Below, in pieces: positions 1 to 10,800 of a DNA stretch of 64,000 nt. The position numbers and the translations under genes are program-made. Origin of the DNA: Arthonia radiata (lineage: Eukaryota > Ascomycota > Arthoniomycetes > Arthoniales > Arthoniaceae). The DNA lies in assembly GCA_002989075.1 (NCBI GenBank), contig PSQN01000005.1:744001-808000 (forward strand). Reading direction: 5' to 3'. The first letter of the stretch is position 1. Every line of letters begins with the position of its first letter. The notes under the pieces were generated by a model, which worked only from the letters and a program-made list of their open reading frames with translations, was not told where the DNA came from and did not search any database.

Positions 1-1552
1 ACACGCTCATCCCTTCAGCATCAAGCCCCAGGTCGTACGCAATGTACAGCTCTTCGCCCGCTTTGATGTCTCTTTTCGCCTTCATGACTTGCGCCGCCTG
101 GGTCGGGTGATCATCGTATGTCACATTCGGCTCACAGCTATGATTGAACAGGCTGTGACAAGGATAGACCCCTTGAATCGCCGTCGCGTCCTGTCCGCGA
201 AAGCCATCGATAAAGCCGCCAGCCGAATTGTTGTTGATACGGTACCATATCGTGTGGACCACCCACGTGTCGAAGCGCTGGTCTGCGAAGATGTCGACGC
301 CAAGGGCTGAGAGAATCCGATTAGGAAGTATGATGCCTTGGAGAAAATTCCAAGGAAATCTGACTTCACCTGTGTAGTTGGCGGCAAGACGAGCGATCTC
401 GGGGACTTCGAGTGGATGAGTATTTGACTTGGACCCGACAAGATACTTGACGGCAATCGCGAGGAAGCGCTGCAAGAGCAGGACGTCGCCCAACGGATTC
501 CGTGTGCTGTGTTTTATGAGGCCCGCCCTTTCTAGCTCGGAGAAGTCAAATTCGTCGTTCCAGTCAGACGAGAAGAATTTACGTCGAGCCAGGTCTGCGT
601 GTTCTGGGCTGCAGAAGCTATCCGAGCCTGCAGTATCAGACAGGCTCTTGAGGCAGGTCAGACACCGTCCTGGTTCGCTAGTAGCTGTCATATAACTGTG
701 ATCGATCAATATCTCCTCGCCCTTTGCAACATCACCTGACGCAAAGACCCCAAGGTCAGCCTCTGCGATTTTGCTTTTCTGAACTTTGCACCGGCCTTTG
801 GAGGTTGTCTTCATTTGCTCGTCAAGCTCACCAACGTTGCGATCTTTCTCATGTTTAGCTCGTTGAATCCAAGGATATCGGCGAATAGTGATTGCACCGT
901 TTAGCATCACCTTCTTAGTCAGGTATGCGTCCTCCGCTAGCTCAGCATGCATCTTGCACGCTTCTTTCTTTGCTTCGAGGAGGTGATGCAGCGATTGTTG
1001 GAAGTCGCCGCTCCACGGTCCCTTGTCGTCTGCGGAGGGCAGACCGAATTTAGTCGCAGCCTCCTGTGCGAGCTTTTGGTTCTCTTCAATGCAGTCGGCA
1101 TGTTGCAGTGCGATAATCAGGATTGACCACGCTTGTTGCTCGTAGCCATCGAGGCCAACGGCAAGCTCCTCAGCAATGTTACTCGTTTTGATAAATTGCG
1201 AGTCCAGGCCTCCTAACGCTGGGTCAAAGCGGTGATGCCAGCCGAGCCAAAGGCTCATGCCATACTGCAATCTCACCTTCTGTCCCAGTTCCGAACTCGC
1301 TTGTCTCGTAGCTTCGATCAAGAGACGAGCCTTGTATGCATCGCCAGCTGCAAGCTCAGGGTAACCGAGCGCCAACAGCAGCTGCGCTCTGAGAATCCAC
1401 AAGCCTGGCTCGTATGGGACTTGGGCTAGAGCGCGTGTGTTCTTCTGTAATCGTTCAGCATTGAACGACGCTGGCTTAGTGGAAGCGGTATTCCATCGAG
1501 GGTGTTTCGCGCAGTCGGACGATAGATGCTCGCCCTCCCAGAAATGGTCCAT
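1..1552 (-). CDS. SET-domain protein with N-terminal TPR-like region, C-terminus cut by window edge
   Basis: The minus frame is open from the proposed ATG at 1552 to the window edge, about 517 codons, with no intron needed. An N-terminal helical part (residues about 20-120, LWILRAQLLLALGYPELAA) looks TPR-like. The SET domain follows: an early strand with ADLGVFASGDVAKGEE, a cysteine-bearing insert (GRCLTCLKS...FCSPEHA), the cofactor-knot motif NHSCEPN, and GEELYIAYD close to the edge. This layout resembles fungal SMYD4-like lysine methyltransferases, which use S-adenosylmethionine; the substrate cannot be told. The frame stays open about 50 codons upstream of ATG 1552 but has no other ATG, so a 5' exon is possible. 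The head lies about 220 bases from the 3' end of the next minus-strand gene. Confidence 0.85.
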   Translation of the reverse strand, partial: MDHFWEGEHLSSDCAKHPRWNTASTKPASFNAERLQKNTRALAQVPYEPGLWILRAQLLLALGYPELAAGDAYKARLLIEATRQASSELGQKVRLQYGMSLWLGWHHRFDPALGGLDSQFIKTSNIAEELAVGLDGYEQQAWSILIIALQHADCIEENQKLAQEAATKFGLPSADDKGPWSGDFQQSLHHLLEAKKEACKMHAELAEDAYLTKKVMLNGAITIRRYPWIQRAKHEKDRNVGELDEQMKTTSKGRCKVQKSKIAEADLGVFASGDVAKGEEILIDHSYMTATSEPGRCLTCLKSLSDTAGSDSFCSPEHADLARRKFFSSDWNDEFDFSELERAGLIKHSTRNPLGDVLLLQRFLAIAVKYLVGSKSNTHPLEVPEIARLAANYTGEVRFPWNFLQGIILPNRILSALGVDIFADQRFDTWVVHTIWYRINNNSAGGFIDGFRGQDATAIQGVYPCHSLFNHSCEPNVTYDDHPTQAAQVMKAKRDIKAGEELYIAYDLGLDAEGMSV

Positions 1553-1775
1553 GATGCTTTGTGAGACAGCACATGAGCTGGGATGGTGGTTGCCAGCAGT
1601 TTCTCTCCCGTTACGGCAACACACGCGGGTGGAGTTGCCTACCTCGAGAAGCTTAGTGTTGCCGGTCTTGAAAGTGGCGAGATGATTAAATGAGGTGATC
1701 TTCAAGGCACGATTATGTGTTCAGAGTGTGATCTCGTCTGTTTGCTAGATGATCAGGGTGACTTCTTGCCCCACT

Positions 1776-3458
1776 TCAGCCACCTGCAGGCTCTTTGGTG
1801 GAAAGTACAGTCGTGTTATTGTCGCCGTAAGCGCCACCATCCAGTATCCACTGCTCGTTATCATCATTGTCATCCTGCACGCGCCGCCATGTGGTCCTTT
1901 GCTCCCTAGACCTGCCCTTTCCCTTCCCATCTTCACCTGCAGTGTATACCGGTCGGATGAGCTCTCCTAAGAGCGGGTTCTTCGCAAAGCCGGCTCCACT
2001 GTGAGCGCTGTCGTTCACAGGTGTTGCTGGCAAATCGGGCTCATCGCTCTCACTTTCGCCTAATGCCTCTTCTCGTGAGATTTCTTGCATCCGCCGCACC
2101 GCTTTGCCGCCTTTGATGTCGATGCTCATAACAGTCTTTCGCTTCTCGTAGTCTTGCTTTGAGTTCCACTCTTGCTCCCTCAAGATCTTGTGCTGTTTTT
2201 TGAGCTGCTGCGCACGCTCTAGTGGACTTGCCCACATGTTCAGACCAATGTCTGGTGTCTCATAGTCAGCAGCCTCATCATGTATCTGCGTGCGTTTCAC
2301 ATTCTCCGTTTGGTACTTGAGTAGGCGATCTCGATGGGCTCGTGCAATATCAAGCGTCTTATCCGTGGCGCCCTCTGCATCAGATGCGTAGCCAGAGCCA
2401 GGCGCAGAGGAGACAGGCGTTGCGTTTGTTGATGAGAACGGCCGAGCCGCCTTGGCTACGTCTGTCTTTCGATGCGAAGCATTATGCTCATTCATCCTTT
2501 CCTTTCCCCGTTCCTCTTTCAGTACACGGATCATCTCTTGTACCTCAGCGCGACTCAGCAGTGGTGTCCTACAGAATGTGCATGGTCCGAGGCCCTCCTT
2601 CGCGCAGATGATCTTGCCGCAGGATGTACAATTCGGCGCAGCTGCCAGCAAAGCATGTCGCTGTGCTCCGCAGTTGCATTTGCGCTTCTTGTTCTCGGAG
2701 TCTGTTGATGACGTTTGTGTTGGGTCCGTCTGCATCTCCAGCGATCGAATGGCAGAGTCGAGCTCAGACACCGTCGTCGAGGCGCCTCGCATAGATGCGC
2801 CTCCCGTAATGTTTACTCGAGTCTTTGGCGTATTGGAGCCAGATTTTGCCGGTGAAGAAGCGCGGCTCGACTTCTTGGAATCTGATATGAGGGGCCCAGC
2901 GGCAGACGGTGGCAGCTTCAGTGACTGCTGTGATGCCATGCTTGGTGCCATCGTAGCGTCGCTCGAAGGCGATGGCCTTGACGGTACGGGTGTTTGTTTT
3001 GCGTCTGGACTCCCGTGGAGCGCAAATGTATCCGCTGTCTTCTGCGCTCTGCCTTTTCTGGGCACATACTCCTCGTCATCTTTCTTTTTGTACGCTGTCT
3101 GTCCTTGCGCCTGATGCTGAACTTGGCGCGGCGGAGGGAGCTGGTTGAACGGTTGTTTCTTGGCCTTCGGGTTTGACGTGGTCTTTGGGACTTCTGTCAC
3201 ACCCGAGGCGCTCGCGACTTCATGACCATTATTCTTTGAGGTAGCCGTGTCTGCTATATGGTTCGGACGGCGAAGGTTGAAGGATGAGATGAACTCGAAT
3301 GCTTGCGGTGAGTCGCCGAGTAAACTCTTGAGATTCTCTGATGCGGCTTCTTTCGGTAGAGACTGGGCATGGTCGATTACTTGCTTCAAGTACTCGTCGT
3401 CCAAGGGTAGAAGCTTTGATAACTGCGTTTTGGCCCAAATCTCGAACGAGCTTGCCAT
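1776..3458 (-). CDS. Activating signal cointegrator 1 (TRIP4/Rqt4)-like zinc-finger protein
   Basis: A single-exon 560-residue protein. Residues 261-296 hold the C2HC5-type zinc finger of the TRIP4/ASC-1 family: cysteines at 261, 263, 277, 280, 285, 293 and 296 (CNCGAQRH, NCTSCGKIIC, GPCTFC). The first 65 residues form a helical CUE-like segment; residues 70-255 are a low-complexity Ser/Pro linker; the C-terminal part is charged, with MWASPLERAQQLKKQ typical of the family's conserved tail. In yeast and human the family is part of the ribosome quality-control trigger complex (Rqt4 with Slh1 and Cue3; TRIP4 with ASCC3 and ASCC2), which splits stalled collided ribosomes. That role is carried over by family, not shown here. 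It is divergently placed from the dehydrogenase gene at 3961, sharing a 502-base promoter region. Confidence 0.88.
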   Translation of the reverse strand: MASSFEIWAKTQLSKLLPLDDEYLKQVIDHAQSLPKEAASENLKSLLGDSPQAFEFISSFNLRRPNHIADTATSKNNGHEVASASGVTEVPKTTSNPKAKKQPFNQLPPPRQVQHQAQGQTAYKKKDDEEYVPRKGRAQKTADTFALHGSPDAKQTPVPSRPSPSSDATMAPSMASQQSLKLPPSAAGPLISDSKKSSRASSPAKSGSNTPKTRVNITGGASMRGASTTVSELDSAIRSLEMQTDPTQTSSTDSENKKRKCNCGAQRHALLAAAPNCTSCGKIICAKEGLGPCTFCRTPLLSRAEVQEMIRVLKEERGKERMNEHNASHRKTDVAKAARPFSSTNATPVSSAPGSGYASDAEGATDKTLDIARAHRDRLLKYQTENVKRTQIHDEAADYETPDIGLNMWASPLERAQQLKKQHKILREQEWNSKQDYEKRKTVMSIDIKGGKAVRRMQEISREEALGESESDEPDLPATPVNDSAHSGAGFAKNPLLGELIRPVYTAGEDGKGKGRSREQRTTWRRVQDDNDDNEQWILDGGAYGDNNTTVLSTKEPAGG

Positions 3459-3960
3459 ACCGTATAATTTGCGTGGATCGATCAGCTATAAAGATTACTC
3501 GAAACGTCGATCTTCGACTCGAGACTTAGAACTCTCACTCGTCCCTGCGTGTTATACAGAGTAGGAGTCTCTGGGGACGATAGTTCATGATGGCTTGCCG
3601 GATTTAATTAAAATTGGCGTTTCGGCCGAGACAGATGAGCAACAGGGTTCTCAGAAGACGACCTGACTTCACGGAAATGGCGAGCAGTTGTAAACGGGCG
3701 ACTACAACCCTTTGCGTCGAACGGCAACGCAAATCGGCTTCAAACAGGCAATGCAGATTACCCAAAGCAGTGCCGATGCGGGGTGCAGACCAAGCCGAAG
3801 AGGGGCATCTGGATGACGAAGTGGGCTCCATTTGACCAGACCTAGCTGTGTATATACGGACGGAGCTTGCATTACGTGAACGATAAACTTGTTCACGCCT
3901 TAAGTGTTGTGACTCTATACTGTCTTGTTTGTGCACGTGTCTCGTTGTCCCACACGCATC
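3459..3960. other. Divergent promoter region, no gene seen
   Basis: This 502-base stretch separates two genes transcribed away from each other. Short open frames in it show no family resemblance and lack coherent codon use. No distinct TATA box or known operator was recognised. Confidence 0.5.
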
Positions 3961-5301
3961 ATGGCGACCCAAACCTCCACGGAGATGAAGGCGCTCCACT
4001 ACGACGGGCCCTTCAAAACCAGTATCAAGACCATTGCGTATCCGAAGCTCGAGCACCCAGACGATGTCATTGTAAAGGTGACCACAGCATGCATCTGCGG
4101 CTCAGATCTGCACATGTACCAAGGGCGCACAGCTGCGCAAGCTGGTCTTGTCTTTGGCCACGAGAACATGGGCATCGTCGAGGAGATTGGCACTGGTGTC
4201 ACGCTGCTGAAGAAGGGCGATCGAGTGGTAATGCCGTTCAACGTCGCGGACGGGAGGTGTAGGAACTGCGAAGAGGGAAAGACCGCGTTCTGCACTGGTG
4301 TGAACCCTGGCTTCGCGGGCGGTGCTTATGGCTATGTTGCTATGGGTCCATATCAGGGTGGCCAGGCGCAAGCGATCAGAGTGCCCTATGCGGACTTCAA
4401 CTGCTTGACGCTGCCGCCAGGAACGGAGCATGAGGCGGATTTTGCGCTGCTGGCGGACATCTTCCCCACGTACGTTACGTCTTCCATATTGACGGATGTG
4501 GCTGACGCGTGGTAGTGGATGGCACGGGCTTGTACTATCGGGCTTCAAGAGCGGAGAAAGTGTTGCCGTCTTCGGCGCAGGACCTGTTGGCCTGATGGCG
4601 GCATACTCGGGTGTACTACGCGGTGCAAGTCAGGTCTATGTCGTTGATAGGGTCAAAGAGCGGCTGGATGTCGCAAAGAAGATTGGCTGCGTGCCCATCG
4701 ACTTCACTCAGGGCGATCCAGTTGAGCAAATCATCAAACACAACAGTATGGGTACTCTAGCGAGCCGTCGGTAAACGTGCTGACCACCAATACAGACGGC
4801 GAGGTTGATCGAGCAGTCGATGCGGTCGGTTATCAAGCGGTCGGCGGAAGCAGCGACAAGGAAGAGCCGAATGTGGTTCTGGACTCCATCATCAAGGTGA
4901 CGAGACCCACAGGTGGACTCGGTATCCCCGGCCTGTATGTGCCTTCTGATCCGGGTGCTCCTGATGACAAGGCCGGGAAGGGTCAGCTGCTGATTTCGTT
5001 TGGGAAACTGTTCGAGAAGGTGAGCGCTCTTCATTTGCGAGTCGCATTGTTCTTCTCCTCTTCAGCAGTATCATACTGACTGCGCATGCCCCAGGGTCTC
5101 CATCTCGGCACTGGACAGTGCAACGTGAAGGCGTACAATCGTTACCTGCGGGACATGATCATCGCAGGAAAGGCAAAACCTAGCTTTGTGGTCAGCCATG
5201 AAGTCGGGATCGATGACGCACCAAAGGCATACGAGAAGTTCGACCGGCGCGAGGACGGCTACGTGAAAGTATTGATCCATCCGAACGGACCTTTGTCGTA
5301 G
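3961..5301 (+). CDS. Zinc-dependent alcohol dehydrogenase, glutathione-independent formaldehyde dehydrogenase type
   Basis: Four exons: 3961-4469, 4516-4745, 4796-5019 and 5095-5301, with GT-AG introns of 46, 50 and 75 bases, giving 389 residues. The start is the ATG in CATCATGGCG; an upstream in-frame TTG at 3925 is not needed. Visible signatures are the catalytic-zinc region CICGSDLHMYQG and GHENMG, the structural-zinc cysteines CRNCEEGKTAFC, and the Rossmann motif GAGPVGLMAA in exon 2. The sequence follows the medium-chain dehydrogenase/reductase family annotated as glutathione-independent formaldehyde dehydrogenase, including DFTQGDPVEQI and VDRAVDAVGYQA. Such enzymes oxidise formaldehyde or small alcohols with a tightly bound or free NAD. 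The true substrate is not fixed by sequence. Confidence 0.9.
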
Positions 5302-5540
5302 CGAACGGGCTTGTTGGGGAAACCAATGTACATATCTGAAAGAGTCGCCATACCTGTGAATATGATCGGATGATCCTTCGCCGTCCCGTCTTTTCTGACT
5401 CGGCAGGTCTTCATAACGATTATTTGCTTGCGCGTTCGCGGTTCGAGCCTTGTGCCGCACGCTCGTCGACTCTTGAAACGCCCCAATGTCCTTCTGAACG
5501 CATTTTACAAATTGGCGTGGGCCCAGAGGTGGAGAGGCTC

Positions 5541-6140
5541 TCACGCCTCCGCATCCTCCAGAACCTTCATGCCCCGTACGCTCACCGGATCCACTGGCCG
5601 ATCCTCGCGATCGGTCTTGACTAGGCCGAGCCTCTGGACGACTCTCATGCCACTCTTGACTCTTCCGAAGATCGTGTGTTTGCCATCGAGCCACGGCGTG
5701 GGTGCCAGCGTGATGAAGAACTGGCTGCCGTTCGTGTGCGGCCCACTGTTGGCCATGCTGAGGATGCCGGCGCCAGTGTGCTTGAGACTTGGATTGATCT
5801 CGTCGGCGAAAGGCTCTCCCCACGCAGACTCGCCGCCACGACCAGTGCCCATTGGGTCGCCTGTCTGGATCATGAAGTCTGCGATGACGCGGTGGACGGG
5901 TATAGATGTGTAGTACGAGCGATTGACAAGGGTGATGAAGTTTTGGCAAGTCTGTGTACAGTCAGAAACAGAACATTTGAGCTGGAACATGGCGGGAATC
6001 TCCAGATACCTTCGGCGCGTGGTCAGTGTAGAGCTCGACGGTGAAGGCACCCTGATGGCCGCTGTGTTAGCTGGGTGCGCAGCGTCTGTCTATTTTTGCA
6101 ACTGTACCATCGTTGTGTCGACTTCGACAACAGACGCCAT
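5541..6140 (-). CDS. Cyclophilin, PPIL1-like peptidyl-prolyl cis-trans isomerase
   Basis: Three exons on the minus strand: 6108-6140, 6010-6051 and 5541-5951, giving 161 residues, the usual size of the PPIL1/Cyp1 group. Exon joins read [25 protein letters not shown], matching the family. Catalytic surroundings are intact: [39 protein letters not shown] and [11 protein letters not shown], with the tryptophan that in many cyclophilins contacts cyclosporin. The family acts in the nucleus and cytoplasm, and PPIL1 is a spliceosome component. The gene is convergent with the dehydrogenase, 239 bases apart. Confidence 0.93.
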
Positions 6141-6647
6141 TGTGCTGATTACTGTTGCCTGCCAGCAAACGCTAAGATTCAGACCGACAGTAAGTCGATG
6201 CTAAAGCAATTGTGATGGTAAATATAGATCGTGGGCGCTTAGAGTCCCAAAACGGCTGCATGCGCCAAGCTCTGCAAAGTGACAGGGATCTCAAGCTTCA
6301 GACGTTTCACGATGACGACAACTCTCCACTGCAACCATGCCAGCGAAGAGTTTGTGTCGACTTCAGTTGTTGCAATGCGATCGAGAATGAGAATTGCATG
6401 ATTGAGAAAAAAGTTTGTGGTAGTCAATAACATTGCACGCCGTCGCGTAGTCATACAGTCGTATCAATGATGCCACTTCCCGCCCGCAAACCATGCAGTT
6501 ATATCTGTAACCATCCGTCATGTACAATGCGACCACCCCATGCAGTAAATTCTTTACACATTAAACGAACCATTTCCAAATAGGGTATATTCATCCCAAA
6601 CTGGCGACAACCGTGAGGAGTTCTCCCGTGCGCATGAAGAAAGGCGC
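6141..6647. other. Intergenic, no gene seen
   Basis: A 507-base spacer between the 5' end of the cyclophilin gene and the 3' end of the Zn2Cys6 regulator, both on the minus strand. It should hold the cyclophilin promoter and the regulator's 3' untranslated region. No RNA gene or repeat was recognised. Confidence 0.4.
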
Positions 6648-7897
6648 TCAGTAGCTGTTCAGCGGCTCCTGAAACCAGGGGCCGTTGTTCTCGAAGTCGG
6701 AAAAGGGCTTGCCAGAGGGCTCGAGGCCGTCGTTGGGGCCGTAGGGGTTCCAGAAGCCGGGTGCTGGTGCGTGCATAGAGCCCAGTGTGGTCGGCTCGGA
6801 AAGCGTAGGAGTCGAAGCAGTCTCACTGCTCATGACCAGCGACGGTGGCTGCTCCGAGTGGCGGCTGCTTTCGCTGATGGCATGAGGTGGTGGTGAGTAG
6901 CTGGGGCGGTGGAACGTCGAGGACATTGCACTCGCGGGCTGGTGAGGTGGTGGAGGGGCCCAGCCGATCTCGTTGTTTGGGGTCTTTCCGCCAGAAGCGT
7001 AGGCACTGTCGGTGAACGGGCTTGGGCGGAAGGAAGACGATGGGCGCTGGTAAGGCGCGGGAGCTGGCGACACCGAGAGCGGCGATTCGAACTGGCGACC
7101 GCTCATGCCGTAAGCGTAGGGAGATGCTTCGTGAGCATTGCTGATGGGAGGAAGCGTAGCGTAAGGTGATGTCTCCCATGTGCTTACTGGAGTGTCGTAG
7201 GTGCTGACGTATGGTGTCTCGGGGAAGCTCGATGTGCTGAAAGCATTAGACAGACCAAGACCAGTCTCTGGTGGTGGTACAGAGAAGCTGGTGTGGTTGC
7301 CGTACGGTGGGAAGTCTGAGTAGCCACCTTGGCCGCCAAAGATCATCGGCGACGATGCTGAGTGGCCTGGACGGCCGTGGTTGGGAACTGAGTTACCGCG
7401 CTGGGGCTGGTGAGGGCCTTTGCCTTGCATGTTGGCGTCGACCGGGAAGAAATTGCACTCCTTCTTCAAGCGAATGCAGTTTGAGCAGCGCCCAGTGGGA
7501 TCATCGTCAGGCATCATGCAGCGAATTTTCCTTCTTCGGCAGTGACCTGGTAATGATTAACTTCCTGATCCGAGACATTGAAACACGATGAATACTAACC
7601 ACAAGCGACAGATGTGCGGTGGTAACCAAGTTTGTTGCGCTTTTTGTCGTCACCAGAGGAAGAACCAGACTCAGCCTTGGACATATTGGGAGTGGAGCAC
7701 GACTTCTTGACGACCTTGTTGGGCTTCATGCTGCTGGTGCTGCCACTCTTTGAGAGACTGCGCTTCCGCTTCTGCGAGGTGAGGTTGGAAGAGAGCGAAG
7801 GAAGTGTGGGGAGCAGCTTGATGGGGTCGAAGTGAGAGGGTCGGATGGTCGGGTGCCCCATGGAAGGGGGCTGCGATATCGACTCCAGAGACATCAT
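6648..7897 (-). CDS. Zn2Cys6 (fungal binuclear cluster) transcription regulator
   Basis: Two exons, 7600-7897 and 6648-7546, with a 53-base GT-AG intron inside the zinc-cluster codons; 398 residues. The cluster is complete: cysteines 99, 102, 109, 120, 123 and 130 in ACGHCRRRKIRC and GRCSNCIRLKKEC, preceded by basic residues (QKRKRSLSK, KPNKVVKKS, DDKKRNKLGYHRTSV). The rest is long, Pro/Ser/Tyr-rich and apparently disordered; no fungal-specific transcription factor middle-homology domain can be seen. The cluster, with its GYHRTSVACGHCRRRKIRC entry and the CIRLKKECNFFPV exit, resembles a conserved ascomycete subfamily, but I cannot name the orthologue. It should be nuclear and bind CGG-type half sites. 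Its 5' side faces a 5.7 kb gene-free region, as is common for developmental regulators. Confidence 0.88.
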
Positions 7898-10800
7898 TGA
7901 AGCGCTGTGGGTGTCTGAAAGCTGAGACAGAGCAACGACGGGAGATGCTTAGTAGAAATAACCTCAAGTTGAGACGACGAGAGTATTAGAGAGTCGAGTG
8001 TCGAGTATAGTGTTTGGGGTGGTGTCAGTCTGCGGTGGGCGGCAGAGAGCTATGATAATAAGCTGCACCAACAAGCGATAGGTCTTTGCGTGAGACAGGC
8101 ACACGAAGTGGTGAGGACGATTAACGAGACGGCTTGAGAAGGGAAGAGGCGGGATCGAGCAGAGGAGCGGCTATGGGCCCGTACTTATGTTCTGGCTGCT
8201 CAAGTCGAGGGCTGTTTCAAATCGACGGAAACTGCGCACATGGTTTTAGCGGCACCGGGCATGCAGCTCGCTCGCATCAGCAGCATGGCGACGGTGGAGA
8301 CAACGCGTGCTGCTTAGCGTTGAAGATCGCAGAGTAAGCCAGTGTTTCCAGCAGCGGCTGTGTAAAGTGTCTCGGCTTGGCGCCCGATTGGGACTGGGGC
8401 CGACGTTGGTGGAGGAGTCAGGACGTTAGCTCTCGAGGCTTGATCCTTCTCAGGGCAATGCTGACTCTCGCGGCGCAACTCCTCCACTCATGTCCATCCT
8501 GCCCCCAGCTCCTCTCGATAACCGCATTATGCCCCTAGCGATCCCCCCGAATCCGGCCAGCGCCCTTGACTTTGGTGGGAGTCTGAACGCAGGTGGAACA
8601 TCATCTCACACCCTCCGATCTTCCAGCAGGATCACCACCCCCCTTGGCCTCGTCCACTTCTTTGTTCACTGTCCCAACCCCTCATCTTGTCACAACGGCG
8701 CACGCCGCAATTTGCTCTCGATCGAACTCACCATAACAAATGCTAGTGAGCCAGCGGTGAGCTCAGCCCCGAGCGTTTCGATGTCGTCGCATAAAAATAG
8801 CCACCTGTTCAAATCGACCACGCGAGAAGTGACCAGGGGGGTACGAAGGATAGTGCTGACAGCAGGGGCTCTCACGAATAGCAGGAGGCTTGGATGCCAG
8901 CCAATCTCGAGCGTGGCGCTCAAAGGGGCATGGCGTGCATCCTGCGGTAGCCCCTTACCCAATCGCGTAGTAGTGTGAATCTTCCAAAAATGGGCGAGGC
9001 CGGCGGGGCGTGATTGGACTCATGCACGATCCTCTTCGGCTGTTTCCTCAACCTGCCTTCTGCCTTTCGCAGTGTCTTTTCTGATCGTCCAACAGCGGCG
9101 CTCGATTGCGCCAGCGATGGCGTTGCATCGCAGAGCGCACGCTGCAGACAGACGCTCGGCGGCGCGTGTATTATTGTTGTGATGCCGGTGAGAGTAACTC
9201 TGTTGTGCAGGCAGACGAGATACATCCTGCGCCTGAGGCGTCGCCCAAGCCCTGTGTCGCATCATTACAAACTAGGAATCCTAGCGTCAGCCGGGGCTAA
9301 TTTTGCTTCGACATGCTGTGCTGGATGACAAGTTGACAACCTTGACAGTGGAGCGTCTACATGCTCTCGAAATAGACCGTCGACCACGCGCGTACTCAAA
9401 CTCTATGATATATCATCTACGCGCCATGGCGTTTCGTAGTGATCTCTGCTGGACACTCGATCTCTGAACGCACGCTGTAACGACGCTGTCACTTGGGAGC
9501 ATTACTCAGAGTGCTGAGAGTACTCGGAGGCAGCTGCACCGATATCCGGGGGCGAGTGGTGGAGGACAAAGTACAGCTCGGGAGTTGCCAGCCAGTCACA
9601 GCCCGATGTGGCTTGGGGCCAAGTTAGGCGTTTTTCTCACTCTGTGACTCTGCTGCTTGCAGTATGTTATTCTTGTGGACCTCGTCAATACGCGAATTCT
9701 CGTTGCCTCGTCTTACTATTGACAAGTGCGCCTTCACTTCCAAGACAGTCTCGATTGCAAGTACGGGGTAAGCGGAGCAGATTAGAGCCCTGTACGGTGG
9801 ACTGGGAAGATCGCCTGTCTCATTTGGCGGGGAGTGACGAAAGTGGTAGCGTATCCCTGCCGGCGCAACTTACCCCACGTGCGTGACAGCGTCGTTCCAG
9901 GTTGTTGATTCAGCGTTGTGCATCCATCGGTCTTGCAGGTTACGGCCCATCCCCGGAGGTAGAGCGCGCCGCCCTGATGACAAGATAGGGTTGCAGCGTT
10001 ATGCAGTCGCCCTCTTTGTCCGTGGCTAGCTCGAGTGGCATGCAATAATGTACTACTCGCGCTCGATAGCCGGTCTCCACTGCTATCATCTCTGGATGTG
10101 AACTTCCCTTTTGGTGGGCATGAAGATGCGTCAACCATGCACAGTCAACCATGGGCTCGGCTGATGGAAAAGAATGCTCCACCGTCTAGCCAGATGGTAT
10201 CCTTGGGTGAATCTCTCTACACATCCACGCCAATTGCGACGTTCCAACATTCGAGATCGATACTCCGTAGGTTGTCCCTGACAGGGATCAGTGCTCGTCG
10301 CAATTTGCATCTGAGGATGTGCATCCGCCGACATCCTGACCACGGCGATGTCTCGCGTCTGGCTGCCACAAACGCCGTCTGACACTCCACATGGGGTGTT
10401 TACGCGAGCCTCAAAGCGCATGTGGTGGTGCGCAAAGGATCTTGCAGCGCTGAAACGAGCGATTGTCTGGATCGGCAGTTTGAGGGAGCGCGAGTCGTAG
10501 GGAGGACAGGCATAGACGCAACGCGAGCTCCGCGTGGCTTGCAGCCGTTTTGCGACTAGCTCGCCATCTTCCCCTAGCCCACACAAGCTCAGAGCTTACC
10601 GGGCCCAGCACCTCGTCTCGCTTACTCTTCTCAATACAGTTTATTTCTCGTTGATCCCAGCCCCTCATCACTTCCACGCGCAAATCACAGCTCGCTCTGT
10701 AAGTTGCCATCGGCGCGCTCTGGAGTGCCAATATCCCAGTCGGATGGGTCGGAATGGACTTGCGACTGCACGCTGACTCCGCAGATACATGCGCGACTTC

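Noticed and set aside
3925-3960. Longer N-terminus for the dehydrogenase
   Set aside because: The upstream codon is TTG, not ATG, and the family begins at the ATG at 3961.
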